From NCBI GenBank assembly GCA_900556555.1, contig USPF01000005.1:1-50404 (forward strand): a DNA stretch of 50,404 bases, written 5' to 3'. The notes beneath the pieces were generated by a model. That model made no database searches. It saw nothing but the letters and a program-made list of their open reading frames with translations, and had not been told where the DNA came from. Each line of letters begins with the position of its first letter. Position 1 is the stretch's first letter. Shown piece after piece: positions 7,657 to 17,071 of this stretch. The position numbers were made by a program, and so were the translations under genes. The stretch comes from an uncultured Blautia sp. (GTDB lineage Bacteria > Bacillota > Clostridia > Lachnospirales > Lachnospiraceae).

Positions 7657-9447
7657 TTATTCATTTTCTTTTCCGTACTCTATTGGCAGCGTTACCAGAA
7701 TCTCTGTGTACTCTCCTACCTGGCTCTTAATACGCAGTCCATATTCATCACCATAGACCAGCTTGATTCTCTGATCCACATTGGGCAGGCCAATACCGCT
7801 CATGGTATCTCCCTTCCTTTTTTGAGGATTATTCATGATATCTTGTATCTTTTCTTCTGTCATGCCTACCCCATCATCTTTGACGCTGATACAGAGTTTT
7901 TCTTCCTCCCTCCATATCCGGATTCGGATGCTTCCATTCTTTCCGCCCGGTTCAATGCCTGAGAAGATGGCATTTTCCACCAGAGGCTGCAGCGTCAGTT
8001 TAATAATCTTTGCCTGATACAATTCTTCTGCAACATCAATTTCCACATCAAACATTTCCATGTAACGCATTTTTTCAATGGTGATATAATCACTCAAAAA
8101 ATCTAATTCTGCCCGCAGGGTCACTTTTTCATTAAAGCCTTTTGCCATATTTTTTAAAAGCCCTGACAATGCTGTGACCATTTTTACAATACTGGCATTT
8201 TTTTGTATCACAGCAATCCAGCGGATGGAATCCAGTGTATTATATAGGAAGTGCGGATTTATCTGTGCCTGGAGCATCTTGATTTCTAGATTTTTCTTTT
8301 CCCTTTCATCTTCTACACTTTTGGCCAGAAGATTCGAGATTCTGGCACTCATTTTATTAATCCCTCTTCCGATTTCCCCTAATTCATCTTCACTCTCAAT
8401 AGACGGATTCGGAGAAAAATCTCCATTTCCTATTTTCTTCACCTGAGAGTTTAAAAGTGCTACCGGCTTACGCAGTCTGTTTGAAAAAATAACTGCCAGA
8501 CCGGTTCCAACAACAAGGCAGCTTATGAACAAAAAGACTGCCAGACAGGTAATCAGCATTTTTTCATTACTGATAAATCTCACGGGCATAATCTCGCAAG
8601 TGAGAATCCCACTCATTGCATGATGAGAATAAGCAATCAGACACTGCTCTCCCTGGACATTCTGACGGAACACACCGCTTAATTCTTCCCTTTGAAGCAA
8701 ATCACGAATAATAATCTCTAATTCTTCTGCAGAATAAATATCCGTATTCTCCTCTGCTATTATGGTTCCGCTCTGGCTTGCAACCAGCATGGTATCTCCG
8801 TTATTTGCTTTTCGAAGCTCTTCCTCATAAAGTTTAGCAGAGAATCCTAAGAATCCCCATCCCTCTTTGCTGTTACTTCCTGCCACATCCAGTTTTCTCA
8901 CAATTGGAATCATTTTTTCTCCATTTTTCTTAAAAAAGGGATTATCTACTACTTCAAGCTGATATGCGTCTGCAGGTTTCTCTGCTTCCCTGTCAAACCA
9001 TTCCGTCTCCAAAAGTACTCTGGCATCATCCTTGCTTCCCGGACTGTTTCCGGACTGGATAAAATGTCCCTGATCATCTAGAACCATCAACCTGTTGATA
9101 TACTTGCTGTAGCCGGATATGGCACAGTAATCGCTCATCAGGCTGCTGTTAATGAGAGCCTGTTTCTTTGCCGATGGCTGGTCTGCAAAATCCATGCTCC
9201 CAAAATCAAGAGAACTTCGCTCTGTACAGTTCAAGATAATGTTCATCATTTCTTCATAGGCCACAAAAAAATTTTCCGATATTTCCTTAATATTGTCCTC
9301 TATGGATTGTTTTGTCATCTCCAGAGAACGTTTCGAAGCACTATAATAAGTGCCCATACTTCCGATAAAAGCCACAAGGACTACAATACTCAGGTTGTAA
9401 ATGATAATTCTGCCCTGAAGCGTCTTCCATATTTTTCTTTTCTTCAT
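7657..9447 (-). CDS. YesM-like membrane sensor histidine kinase
   Basis: This is a 596-residue kinase when started at the ATG at 9445-9447, which has a GGGGGG site just upstream; the frame is open for 47 codons further without support. Transmembrane helix 1 is near residues 13-33, an extracellular sensor region of about 260 residues follows, and helix 2 is near 297-323. A HAMP linker comes next, then the His_kinase core with INPHFLYN (phospho-acceptor His399), and an ATPase domain with N-box LQPLVENAI and DDGVGM. The extracellular region presumably senses a sugar or the loaded binding protein. It lies downstream of the two sulfatase genes, separated from them by a stem-loop. Confidence 0.93.
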   Translation of the reverse strand: MKKRKIWKTLQGRIIIYNLSIVVLVAFIGSMGTYYSASKRSLEMTKQSIEDNIKEISENFFVAYEEMMNIILNCTERSSLDFGSMDFADQPSAKKQALINSSLMSDYCAISGYSKYINRLMVLDDQGHFIQSGNSPGSKDDARVLLETEWFDREAEKPADAYQLEVVDNPFFKKNGEKMIPIVRKLDVAGSNSKEGWGFLGFSAKLYEEELRKANNGDTMLVASQSGTIIAEENTDIYSAEELEIIIRDLLQREELSGVFRQNVQGEQCLIAYSHHAMSGILTCEIMPVRFISNEKMLITCLAVFLFISCLVVGTGLAVIFSNRLRKPVALLNSQVKKIGNGDFSPNPSIESEDELGEIGRGINKMSARISNLLAKSVEDEREKKNLEIKMLQAQINPHFLYNTLDSIRWIAVIQKNASIVKMVTALSGLLKNMAKGFNEKVTLRAELDFLSDYITIEKMRYMEMFDVEIDVAEELYQAKIIKLTLQPLVENAIFSGIEPGGKNGSIRIRIWREEEKLCISVKDDGVGMTEEKIQDIMNNPQKRKGDTMSGIGLPNVDQRIKLVYGDEYGLRIKSQVGEYTEILVTLPIEYGKENE

Positions 9448-9528
9448 ACCCGTACCCCCCGGTACAACCTTTTCTCTAATACCATTATACTCATTCTTGC
9501 TTCTCTCTACAAGAACAAACTGATACAC

Positions 9529-9568
9529 GAAAGACAGGATACTGTCCCCTCGCAGTTTCCTGTCTTTC
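9529..9568 (-). promoter_or_regulatory. Intercistronic stem-loop between sulfatase and kinase genes
   Basis: The 11-bp perfect arms GAAAGACAGGA and TCCTGTCTTTC are separated by 18 bases. No T-run follows on the minus strand, so partial attenuation or an mRNA-processing barrier is more likely than full termination. It may keep regulator expression below that of the enzymes. Confidence 0.6.
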
Positions 9569-9574
9569 CTTAAA

Positions 9575-11089
9575 CTATTTCTTTGCAAATTTTGCGTCAG
9601 ACTCTCCTTTTTTCCTTACCGCCTGCGTGATTGGAAGTCCTGTTCCATAATCAAGCTGTCTTGGTTCGTACTCTTCATTCTCTCTCTGCCTGGTCATGAG
9701 TCTGCTGTCCCAGGTTTTAAATTCTGTGATTCTGTCCCAAGGTCTGTCTTCCCAGTAATATCCTCTAAACGGATCTCTGGTCTCATACATATTATCCAGA
9801 ATTGCTTTATGAAGGCGTTTCTTCACCTCATCATACTCTGGCTTATTAATCAGATTTACCATTTCCTGTGGGTCGGTTTTCAAATCATACAGTTCATCAC
9901 TTGTCATCAGGTTCAGAACCATCTTATATCTGCCGTCATAAGCACCACGCAGAGGCTGATATCCGCCGAATCCATCATGATCCACCTCGTACCGTCCAAA
10001 CTCCATAAATACATAATCATTACAACGTACTTCTGGATTTTTTACTTCTTCCCAAATACTCTTTCCTTCAAACATTTTGGGAATTGGAACACCAAAAATA
10101 TCAAAAATGGTTGGTGCCAGATTAATATGAGATACCGGATGCTCATCTACACCCTTGCCAAATCCTTTAATAATTAATGGAATATGTACAATCTCTTCAT
10201 AAAGAGCCGGGCCCTTGCCTGTCAGTGAATGTGCATACATCATATCACCGTGATCAGAAGTATAGATAATAATCGGTGCATTTTCCTGGTTATTCGCTGC
10301 ATCAATCACTCTTCCGATTTCATAGTCTGCAAAGGTATTACATCCAAGAAATTCCTTTGGTTTTAACGTAAAATCCTCACGGCAGGCTCTTAAATACTCA
10401 CTTCCCGCCCAGATTCTGTGATGCTCCGGCTTATCTTCCAATGTATCTTTCATGTTTTCTGCAACTGGAATTTCATAATCTTTGTACAAATCCACATATT
10501 TTTTAGGACAAATATGCGGTCCGTGTGGTTCATCAAGAGACACAACCAAAAAATAATCTTCATCTCTATGTTTTTCAATGAAATCAACAGCCCGGTCTGC
10601 ACATCTATGTCCAAATGTCATATCTTCTGTAATATTGTATTTTTCAATACTTTCCATCTGGCGGATACGATATCTCTCTTCCGGTGTTAATTCATCTAAG
10701 AAGCATTTCATATCGTACCAGTATTCTTCATCCCAGCCTTTCGGACATCTACCTAGTCCAAAGTAATCTCCTCCGTCAAGATGCCATTTTCCAACATATG
10801 CTGTATGAATTCCTGCATCGCTTAATCTCTGTCCGATGGTTGGAACATTATCGGATAATCCCATACAGTTAGACCATCCGGCACAGGAATGGGGATAACT
10901 TCCTGTAAAGATTGCAGACCTTGCAGGCTGGCATACCGGCTGTGTGGTATAAGCCTTGTCATAACGGATTCCTTCTTGAGCCAGTCTGTCAAGATTCGGT
11001 GTCACCATATGTTCGTTGCCATAACAGCCCAGCATATCAATTCTCTGGGTATCTGTCATAATAAAAACCACTTGTCTTTTTTTGCTCAT
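9575..11089 (-). CDS. Cys-type (type I) sulfatase
   Basis: This 504-residue protein is an alkaline-phosphatase-superfamily sulfatase that removes sulfate esters from carbohydrates. The N-terminal metal site is in MTDTQRIDML. The modification motif CQPAR at Cys53 is the C-x-P-x-R signature for conversion to formylglycine. A second metal/catalytic region includes KWHLDGGDYFG and YTSDHGDMMYAHS. No signal peptide is visible, so it should act in the cytoplasm on imported oligosaccharides. An AGGAGG site precedes the ATG. It is 24 bases downstream of the second sulfatase gene in the operon. The maturase it would need (an anaerobic radical-SAM enzyme) is not in the window. The position of the sulfate removed cannot be told from sequence alone. 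Confidence 0.92.
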   Translation of the reverse strand: MSKKRQVVFIMTDTQRIDMLGCYGNEHMVTPNLDRLAQEGIRYDKAYTTQPVCQPARSAIFTGSYPHSCAGWSNCMGLSDNVPTIGQRLSDAGIHTAYVGKWHLDGGDYFGLGRCPKGWDEEYWYDMKCFLDELTPEERYRIRQMESIEKYNITEDMTFGHRCADRAVDFIEKHRDEDYFLVVSLDEPHGPHICPKKYVDLYKDYEIPVAENMKDTLEDKPEHHRIWAGSEYLRACREDFTLKPKEFLGCNTFADYEIGRVIDAANNQENAPIIIYTSDHGDMMYAHSLTGKGPALYEEIVHIPLIIKGFGKGVDEHPVSHINLAPTIFDIFGVPIPKMFEGKSIWEEVKNPEVRCNDYVFMEFGRYEVDHDGFGGYQPLRGAYDGRYKMVLNLMTSDELYDLKTDPQEMVNLINKPEYDEVKKRLHKAILDNMYETRDPFRGYYWEDRPWDRITEFKTWDSRLMTRQRENEEYEPRQLDYGTGLPITQAVRKKGESDAKFAKK

Positions 11090-11113
11090 AATTCCTCCTG
11101 TGAATCTCCTTTC

Positions 11114-12493
11114 TTATAAAAGAAATGGATCCTGCTGTAAATCCAGATATTCCCTCAGTCTGGCATCATAATCTCTTACCAACTCACGGTTTTCTTCCGT
11201 AATCATGAGAGGATTCATCTGATATGGGTCTTTCTCATTATCATAAAGCATGCGTGCCTGCTGTTCACCAGGTGCATAACCGTTGTTTACCACATAGGTA
11301 TATCTGTGGGTTCTGATTCCCCTCCAGCCATAGCACTTGCTGTTCATGCCACGTTTTTCAAACTCTGCCACCATATCCGGCATTCCCGGATAAGAGCATA
11401 AAAATGCATCCTGAGGTGCATTGTCAGCTTCTCCTTTGATACATGCAGCATGGTCAAATCCCTGGCAGGTATCCGGTACAGGAATATCCAGCAGTCCTAA
11501 CAAAGTAGGCATATGGTCTGGACTTGCCAGCAACTCATTATATTCTGCCGGTGCAAGCTGTCCTTTCCATCTTAAATATAATGGAATATGGATGGATTCT
11601 TCATACCATACATTTTTGCTCATACGGCCATGGGAACCAAGCATCTCTCCGTGGTCAGCAGAAAGAACTACCAGAGTATCTTCTTCCATATTGTTAGCCT
11701 TCAGATATTCTAAAATTCTTCCAAACTGCTCATCCACACCTGTCACAGCTGCATAATACTGTCTGGTAATAGTCTCCATCTCAGGAGTCCGTTTTTCTTC
11801 CGGTACATTTTCACGGAAATGAACCGGCATGTGCTCATACTGTTTATAATACTTATCCGGCACCAGCTCATACGGAAGGTGAGGTGGGTTATAAGACACA
11901 AAAAGAGCAAAAGGTTCTTCGCTGTCCTTTTGTCCCTCCATATATTCCAGTGCTTTATCTGTCTCAAATTCCGGTGACCAGCATCCAGGTTTAATCTGCT
12001 CCGGTGTATCAGCCCAATAATGTGGGTCTAAATGTTCATCGCATGCACCATAAGAAAGCCAGTAGTCAAATCCCTGTCTTCTTTCTCCCGGCGGAGTGTA
12101 GGCATCCCAATCTTTTGCTCCGGAAACAGGATTTTTTTCAAAATTCTGCTCAGATGCATCCAAATGCCATTTCCCAATATAACCGGTATGATACCCATGA
12201 TTTTTTAACACATTTCCGATACAAACTTCCTGAGGACGCAGCATCAGCACTTCGCTTAATCCAATTTTACAGTTTGTCCACATTCCAACACTAAACGGAT
12301 ATTTTCCTGTGAGCAATGATGCTCTGTGAGGAGAGCAGAGAGGGAACGTACTCACTGCCTCCTTGCAATCCAGACTTTCGCTGGCAAAAGCATCCATATG
12401 CGGGGTAGACACAGGGTCTATCCCTGTGTAGCCCATCGCATGATATCTCCATTGGTCCAGGAAAACATATAATAAGTTTGGTCTCTTGCTCAA
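11114..12493 (-). CDS. Cys-type sulfatase with CSPHR motif
   Basis: This 459-residue sulfatase starts at a TTG codon (12491-12493) with AAGGAGG 7 bases upstream. Motifs are LLYVFLDQWR at the N-terminal metal site, LCSPHRASLLTG with the modifiable Cys53, IGKWHLDA, and LSADHGEMLGSHGRMSKN. The fourth position of the C-x-P-x-R motif is His instead of the usual Ser or Ala, which still fits the general pattern. It lacks a signal peptide and lies between the GH88 gene and the other sulfatase, from which it is clearly diverged. The two probably remove sulfates at different positions of an unsaturated oligosaccharide. That division of labour is inference. Confidence 0.9.
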   Translation of the reverse strand: MSKRPNLLYVFLDQWRYHAMGYTGIDPVSTPHMDAFASESLDCKEAVSTFPLCSPHRASLLTGKYPFSVGMWTNCKIGLSEVLMLRPQEVCIGNVLKNHGYHTGYIGKWHLDASEQNFEKNPVSGAKDWDAYTPPGERRQGFDYWLSYGACDEHLDPHYWADTPEQIKPGCWSPEFETDKALEYMEGQKDSEEPFALFVSYNPPHLPYELVPDKYYKQYEHMPVHFRENVPEEKRTPEMETITRQYYAAVTGVDEQFGRILEYLKANNMEEDTLVVLSADHGEMLGSHGRMSKNVWYEESIHIPLYLRWKGQLAPAEYNELLASPDHMPTLLGLLDIPVPDTCQGFDHAACIKGEADNAPQDAFLCSYPGMPDMVAEFEKRGMNSKCYGWRGIRTHRYTYVVNNGYAPGEQQARMLYDNEKDPYQMNPLMITEENRELVRDYDARLREYLDLQQDPFLL

Positions 12494-12505
12494 TGTTCTT
12501 CCTCC

Positions 12506-13684
12506 TTACCAATATGGGTCCCATTCACCCCATCTTCTCCTGAGTGCTTCTAAATAATAATAGTCGCCCCAGGTATTACATTCATCAACACCCCGGTTTT
12601 TGCAGGTGTTTTCTTCAGAACTTCTTGCATAAGTTCCATGAAGAAGAAGTCCGTTAGATTCTTCTCTTGATTTTACTGCACATTTTTCAATCAATGCACA
12701 CAGCATCTTATCTGCTGCCATACGGTATTTTTCTGCCTCTTCTTTCTCAAGATAAGGAAGCATTTCATAAATTCCGCAGATTACAATTGCTGAGGAAGAA
12801 GAATCTCTTGGTTCTGTACTTCCGGTATCAAAATCAAAATCCCAGTATGGAATCAAATCTTCTGGTAAATGCTCAATAAAATAATCCGTTACATCTCTGA
12901 ACATCTGAATATATTCAGGATTTTTCTGGTAACGGTAGCTAAGTGCAACGCCGTACACCCCCCATGCCTGTCCGCGTGCCCAGGCAGAACCGTTCCTGTT
13001 TCCCTGATGGGTTACGCCATAAGAAGGTTTTCCTGTCTCTGGATCAATATAATAGGTGTGATAGGTGGAATGGTCTTCACGAAGCACACACTGCATAGCT
13101 GTATGAATATGACGGCATGCTTTGTCGGCATATTCCGGATTACCTGTTGCCTCTGTTGCCCAGTAAAGAAGCGGCAGGTTTAAAAGGCAGTCAATGATCA
13201 GTCTGTAATCTTTCGGATCACCTACATTTCCCCATGCCTGGATAAATTCACCGTTTTCTCTATATCTTGTGAGAAGATGATCTGCTGCCATAATAGCAGC
13301 TTTTTTTCCATTTTCATTCTGGCAGAGCTTATAAGCTGCTACACAGGAAAGGCTGTATAAGAATCCCATATCATGGTAATTCACATCGATCTTCTTTTCA
13401 ATACGATTTAAGAAACTATCTACATGAATTTCACCTGTTTTCTTAAACGCTTCATCCTTTGTCAGTTCATATGCCAGCCATACTACGCCAGTCCAGAAAC
13501 CTGTGGTCCATTCTACGTTTTCTGTCTGCCAGTAAAAACCGTTTTCTGTATTCGGAGACTGGAAAAAGTCTGTGAAATCTGCCAGATTTCCCTTAACGAT
13601 TTCTGTCGCTTGTGCGATTGCCTTCTGAATCATATCCTCAGAAGTACCTGGGTACTTCTGAAGGTTTTCAAATGTCTGTGCCAT
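12506..13684 (-). CDS. GH88 unsaturated glucuronyl hydrolase
   Basis: This 392-residue alpha/alpha-barrel enzyme hydrolyses the unsaturated uronic acid left at the non-reducing end of oligosaccharides made by polysaccharide lyases. The two catalytic Asp residues appear as D105 in NYHDMGFLYS and D165 in LIIDCLLNLP, matching D88 and D149 of Bacillus UGL. Other family blocks are HQGNRNGSAWARGQAWG and DSSSSAI. There is no signal peptide, so it is cytoplasmic. An AGGAGG site is 6 bases before the ATG. Together with two sulfatases and an ABC importer it points to chondroitin/dermatan, heparin or hyaluronan fragments, or a comparable sulfated uronate glycan, as the substrate. No lyase gene is in the window. 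Confidence 0.93.
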   Translation of the reverse strand: MAQTFENLQKYPGTSEDMIQKAIAQATEIVKGNLADFTDFFQSPNTENGFYWQTENVEWTTGFWTGVVWLAYELTKDEAFKKTGEIHVDSFLNRIEKKIDVNYHDMGFLYSLSCVAAYKLCQNENGKKAAIMAADHLLTRYRENGEFIQAWGNVGDPKDYRLIIDCLLNLPLLYWATEATGNPEYADKACRHIHTAMQCVLREDHSTYHTYYIDPETGKPSYGVTHQGNRNGSAWARGQAWGVYGVALSYRYQKNPEYIQMFRDVTDYFIEHLPEDLIPYWDFDFDTGSTEPRDSSSSAIVICGIYEMLPYLEKEEAEKYRMAADKMLCALIEKCAVKSREESNGLLLHGTYARSSEENTCKNRGVDECNTWGDYYYLEALRRRWGEWDPYW

Positions 13685-13710
13685 ATCTGTCCTCCTGATT
13701 TTCTCAAATA

Positions 13711-14535
13711 TCAGCCTTTAATACCACTTGCAGCAACACCTTCTACGAAGAACTTCTGACATGCAATGAAGATGATTACTACAGGAATCAATGCACATAC
13801 AGATGCTGCCATGATTAGTGCGTAGTCAGCTGCATACTGAGAAATGAACATACGGATACCTAACTGAATAGTCTTTAACTCTGTACTGTTTAAGTAAATA
13901 AGTGGACCCATGAAGTCATTCCATACGTTTACGAAAGTAAAGATTGTCAGTGTTGCAATACCTGGTTTTGCCAGAGGCAGTACCACTCTTGCAAAGATTC
14001 CATACTCACCCAGACCGTCGATTCTGGCTGCCTCTGAAAGTTCCTTCGGAACACTCAGGAAGAACTGTCTCATAAGGAATACACCGAAGGCACTGAAAGC
14101 ATGAAGCATAATCAGACCAACATGTGTGTTGTTTAAACCAAATTTGGACATCATAGTAAACTGAGGAACCATATATACCTGCCATGGAACAGCGATTGTT
14201 GTTACATAAGCAAGGAACAGGAAGTCTCTTCCTTTAAACTCCAGTTTTGCGAATCCGTAAGCTGCGAAACAGCTTGTTGCTAACTGGATGATGGTTGTGA
14301 TCACAGTCAGTTTTGTACTGTTCTTAAAGAAAGTAAGCAGAGGAATCTTTTCCCAGATTTCCTGATAGTTTTCAAAATGGAAGCTTCTTGGAATCCATTC
14401 CATTGGAATACTAAATACATCTTTATTCAGTTTGACAGAAGAGATCAGCATCCAGTAAAACGGAACTGCCATCAGCACTGCCAGGAAGGTTAAACCTACA
14501 TAAATAAGTACTTTTTTTCTTTTTTCTGATTTCAT
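13711..14535 (-). CDS. Oligosaccharide ABC importer permease (MsmG/UgpE type)
   Basis: This 274-residue inner-membrane protein has six predicted helices and the binding-protein-dependent permease motif EAARIDGLGEYG, the site that contacts the ATPase. It belongs to the MalG/AraQ half of the CUT1 family. It sits between the GH88 gene and the other permease gene, 12 bases downstream of the latter. No ATPase gene is present in the operon. As is common in Firmicutes, a shared MsmK-type ATPase elsewhere would power this importer. Confidence 0.93.
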   Translation of the reverse strand: MKSEKRKKVLIYVGLTFLAVLMAVPFYWMLISSVKLNKDVFSIPMEWIPRSFHFENYQEIWEKIPLLTFFKNSTKLTVITTIIQLATSCFAAYGFAKLEFKGRDFLFLAYVTTIAVPWQVYMVPQFTMMSKFGLNNTHVGLIMLHAFSAFGVFLMRQFFLSVPKELSEAARIDGLGEYGIFARVVLPLAKPGIATLTIFTFVNVWNDFMGPLIYLNSTELKTIQLGIRMFISQYAADYALIMAASVCALIPVVIIFIACQKFFVEGVAASGIKG

Positions 14536-14547
14536 ACTGTCACCCCT

Positions 14548-15447
14548 TTACATCCACTCTGTGAATTTCTTCTCGCCTCTGAACTGAATCAGTGTAATGA
14601 CAAGTACAATAGCAAAGAGTACAATAGCACTTGCACTTGCATATCCGAATTCAAAGTTTGTAAACGCTGCATCGTAAATATGGTTTACCATAACCTGAGT
14701 TGCACGGCCAGGACCACCGCCTGTCATAATGTAGATCAGGTCGAATACTTTGAAACACTGAATGGTCAGCATGATAACAACAAAGAATGTGGTTGGTTTC
14801 AGCATAGGAATGGTGATATATCTTAATTTTTTCCATCCTGTAGCACCATCAAGGCTGGCTGCTTCATACATTTCTTTTGAGATACCCTGTAATGCTGCCA
14901 GATATACAATCATGTAGTAACCCATGTATTTCCATACACTGACAATAATGATTGCAGGCATGGCCCATTTTACAGATGCTACCCATCCCGGAGGATTGGA
15001 AATTCCGATGGTTCTTAAAAACTCATTGATTGGTCCATCTTTCATGAAAAGCATGTTCCATACAGCTCCTACTGCAACCAGAGAAGCAATGTATGGGAAG
15101 AAAAATGCTGTACGGTAAATAACAATACCTTTGATCTTGCTGTTCAGAAGGACTGCGATCAGAAGAGCTGCCGCTACAGTCAGCGGCACGGTAAAGATTG
15201 CATAGTAGAAAGTATGTCCTACTGCCATCTTAAAGGTAGAGTCACCGGTAAGTCTTACAAAGTTATCAAATCCTACAAACTTCATAGGTGTGTTTGCGGA
15301 GCCGTTCCACTCCATAACACTTAATACAAAGGAAAATACTACAGGAACGAAGATAAACAGAAAATATCCTACAAAGTTTGGTAAAATAAATGAGTATCCA
15401 ATCAGGTTACTCTTTACGGTTCTTTTTTGCTTTGGTGTTAATGCCAT
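14548..15447 (-). CDS. Oligosaccharide ABC importer permease (MsmF/UgpA type)
   Basis: This 299-residue permease of the MalF/UgpA half has six helices and the motif EAASLDGATGWKK. AAGGAG precedes the ATG by 9 bases. It follows the binding protein gene by about 90 bases and forms a heterodimer with the neighbouring MsmG-type protein, as is standard for CUT1 importers. No extra domains are seen. Confidence 0.93.
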   Translation of the reverse strand: MALTPKQKRTVKSNLIGYSFILPNFVGYFLFIFVPVVFSFVLSVMEWNGSANTPMKFVGFDNFVRLTGDSTFKMAVGHTFYYAIFTVPLTVAAALLIAVLLNSKIKGIVIYRTAFFFPYIASLVAVGAVWNMLFMKDGPINEFLRTIGISNPPGWVASVKWAMPAIIIVSVWKYMGYYMIVYLAALQGISKEMYEAASLDGATGWKKLRYITIPMLKPTTFFVVIMLTIQCFKVFDLIYIMTGGGPGRATQVMVNHIYDAAFTNFEFGYASASAIVLFAIVLVITLIQFRGEKKFTEWM

Positions 15448-15535
15448 AACCTTTTTCTCCTTTTCCAGAACACAGGGCTTTCTGTCTGCGTTTTATTTAC
15501 ATTCAGAAAGCCCTGTCCCTTGCTGTTTTCTTTTA

Positions 15536-16831
15536 TCACGGATTGGCGTCACGGATTTCTTTTACACGGTCTGTCATGTTCTTGATTCCGTCATCAATAC
15601 TTTCTTCACCAATCATAATTAAGTCATGTTCTTCTTCTACTGCTTTACGGATTTTTTCAATGTTCTTATCCAGCGGTCTGTCGAATACCATTCCCTTTAA
15701 TTCAAGTGCTTCTGCACATCCTTCTGGGAAGCCTTCTACAGATGTAACTTTTCCCATAATAGTGTCATTCTGGATAACAGTAAGGATACCCTGCTCTGCT
15801 AATTTTTCTGCTGTTTCTTCGCTTGTTGCACATTTGATAAATTCCCAAGCCAGATCTTTCTGATCAGAGTTTGCATTGATTGCAACTGGTGTAACAGCAC
15901 CAACGCTGTTTCCTGCTTCTACCCCTTCTGGATGAGGAATGGTTGCAAATCCCCAGTTAAATCCAAGTTCACCTGCTTTGTCAGCCTGAATCAGGTTTGC
16001 GATAAACCATGTTCCCATTGGCATCATAGCACACTGTTGCTGTTCAAATACGCTGGAGTAATGTAAGTTACCTGTTTTGATTGTTGCGTAATCCTGGATG
16101 ATTCCATCTTTCTGCATACGCAGTGCCTGCTCATAAGCTGGTTTTAAGAAGCTGTAATCATCAGATACTAAAGTATTTTTTCCATCCTGAATTGCCCAGT
16201 TACATACTAAAGCCATCCACATATGGTTGTGAGTTCCGAAAACTTTTTCGTTTCCTTCACCTGTTGTCATTTTACGTGCTAATTCTTCGTATTCATCCCA
16301 TGTCATATCATTGCTTGGGTAAGGAACGTTTGCTTTATCAAAGATATCTTTGTTGTAGTACAGAACGTACCAGTCAGAACGGTATGGCAGTGTGTAAGAA
16401 GAACCATCAATCTGCAGGTCTTCTGCTGTTCCGTTATATACAGATAAGTCTAATTTGTCTTTTTCGATGTATTCGTCAAGACAAGCAATCTGACCTTTCT
16501 GCTGCATGCTTAACTGTGTTCCCATATCTTTTACGAAGATAACGTCTGGATCCGGGTCACCGCCAGCCAGCATAACGGTTAATTTGTTGTTATACTCATT
16601 TGCTGCTGTATCAATGTATTCGATTTCTACGTCCGGATGTTTTTCCTTAAATACTTCTACGGCTGCTTTAAACTGTGGTGATGTGTCATTGTCCCATGTG
16701 GAAATTGTCAGTTTCTGTTTTCCGTCTGCTGTTTCTTTTCCTTCTTCTTTCTTGTCTCCGCCACAGCCTGCCAGAACTCCTACTGACATAGCAGCGATAA
16801 GACCCATTGCAATTGCTTTTCTTGCTTTCAT
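15536..16831 (-). CDS. Oligosaccharide-binding lipoprotein of the ABC importer
   Basis: This 431-residue family 1 solute-binding protein (UgpB/MalE-like) has a signal peptide ending at lipobox LAGC with Cys23, then an acidic/lysine linker and a two-lobed binding domain starting at KLTISTWDN. I chose ATG 16829-16831 because the AAGGAG site is 8 bases upstream; an in-frame GTG three codons earlier would sit on the ribosome site itself. It is the first gene of the long operon that continues through the permeases, GH88, the sulfatases and the regulators. By context it should bind unsaturated, possibly sulfated, uronate oligosaccharides. Confidence 0.93.
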   Translation of the reverse strand: MKARKAIAMGLIAAMSVGVLAGCGGDKKEEGKETADGKQKLTISTWDNDTSPQFKAAVEVFKEKHPDVEIEYIDTAANEYNNKLTVMLAGGDPDPDVIFVKDMGTQLSMQQKGQIACLDEYIEKDKLDLSVYNGTAEDLQIDGSSYTLPYRSDWYVLYYNKDIFDKANVPYPSNDMTWDEYEELARKMTTGEGNEKVFGTHNHMWMALVCNWAIQDGKNTLVSDDYSFLKPAYEQALRMQKDGIIQDYATIKTGNLHYSSVFEQQQCAMMPMGTWFIANLIQADKAGELGFNWGFATIPHPEGVEAGNSVGAVTPVAINANSDQKDLAWEFIKCATSEETAEKLAEQGILTVIQNDTIMGKVTSVEGFPEGCAEALELKGMVFDRPLDKNIEKIRKAVEEEHDLIMIGEESIDDGIKNMTDRVKEIRDANP

Positions 16832-17071
16832 GTACTGCACTCCTTCTTTCTTTATTTATAGTTTCTTTACCTACCCCTTGGCAGGGGCTGTTCTCTTGTA
16901 GTTATAGGTTATCAGAAAGCCTATTTTTCATAAATGAATTATTTGCCTATTTCTATTACTTTTTATATATCCCTCACAAAAAATTTATTGTTATTTTGTC
17001 TTTTTCTATTATTTTTTTTAGATTCTGTTACTTTTTTCATGTACAAGACGATTAATAAGCGAATAACAAAA
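16832..17071 (-). promoter_or_regulatory. Promoter region of the glycan operon with repeated A/T-rich sites
   Basis: I cannot fix a consensus -35/-10 pair here. The region holds three near-identical 14-base sites at 16951-16964, 17004-17017 and 17023-17036. Read on the minus strand they are AAAAAGTAATAGAA, AAAAAATAATAGAA and AAAAAGTAACAGAA. They could be sites for the YesN-like regulator, but the base composition makes chance matches likely. A small CCCCT/AGGGG stem-loop lies at 16874-16887 in the presumed leader. Confidence 0.35.

Noticed and set aside
9529..9568. Full terminator between the sulfatase and kinase genes
   Set aside because: The stem is strong but no T-run follows on the transcribed strand, so I list it as an intercistronic stem-loop.
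4648..17071. Sulfoquinovose (sulfoglycolysis) locus, suggested by a YihS-like protein and sulfatases
   Set aside because: No sulfoquinovosidase, sulfofructose transaldolase or sulfolactaldehyde enzyme is present, and GH88 plus sulfatases fit a sulfated uronate glycan better.
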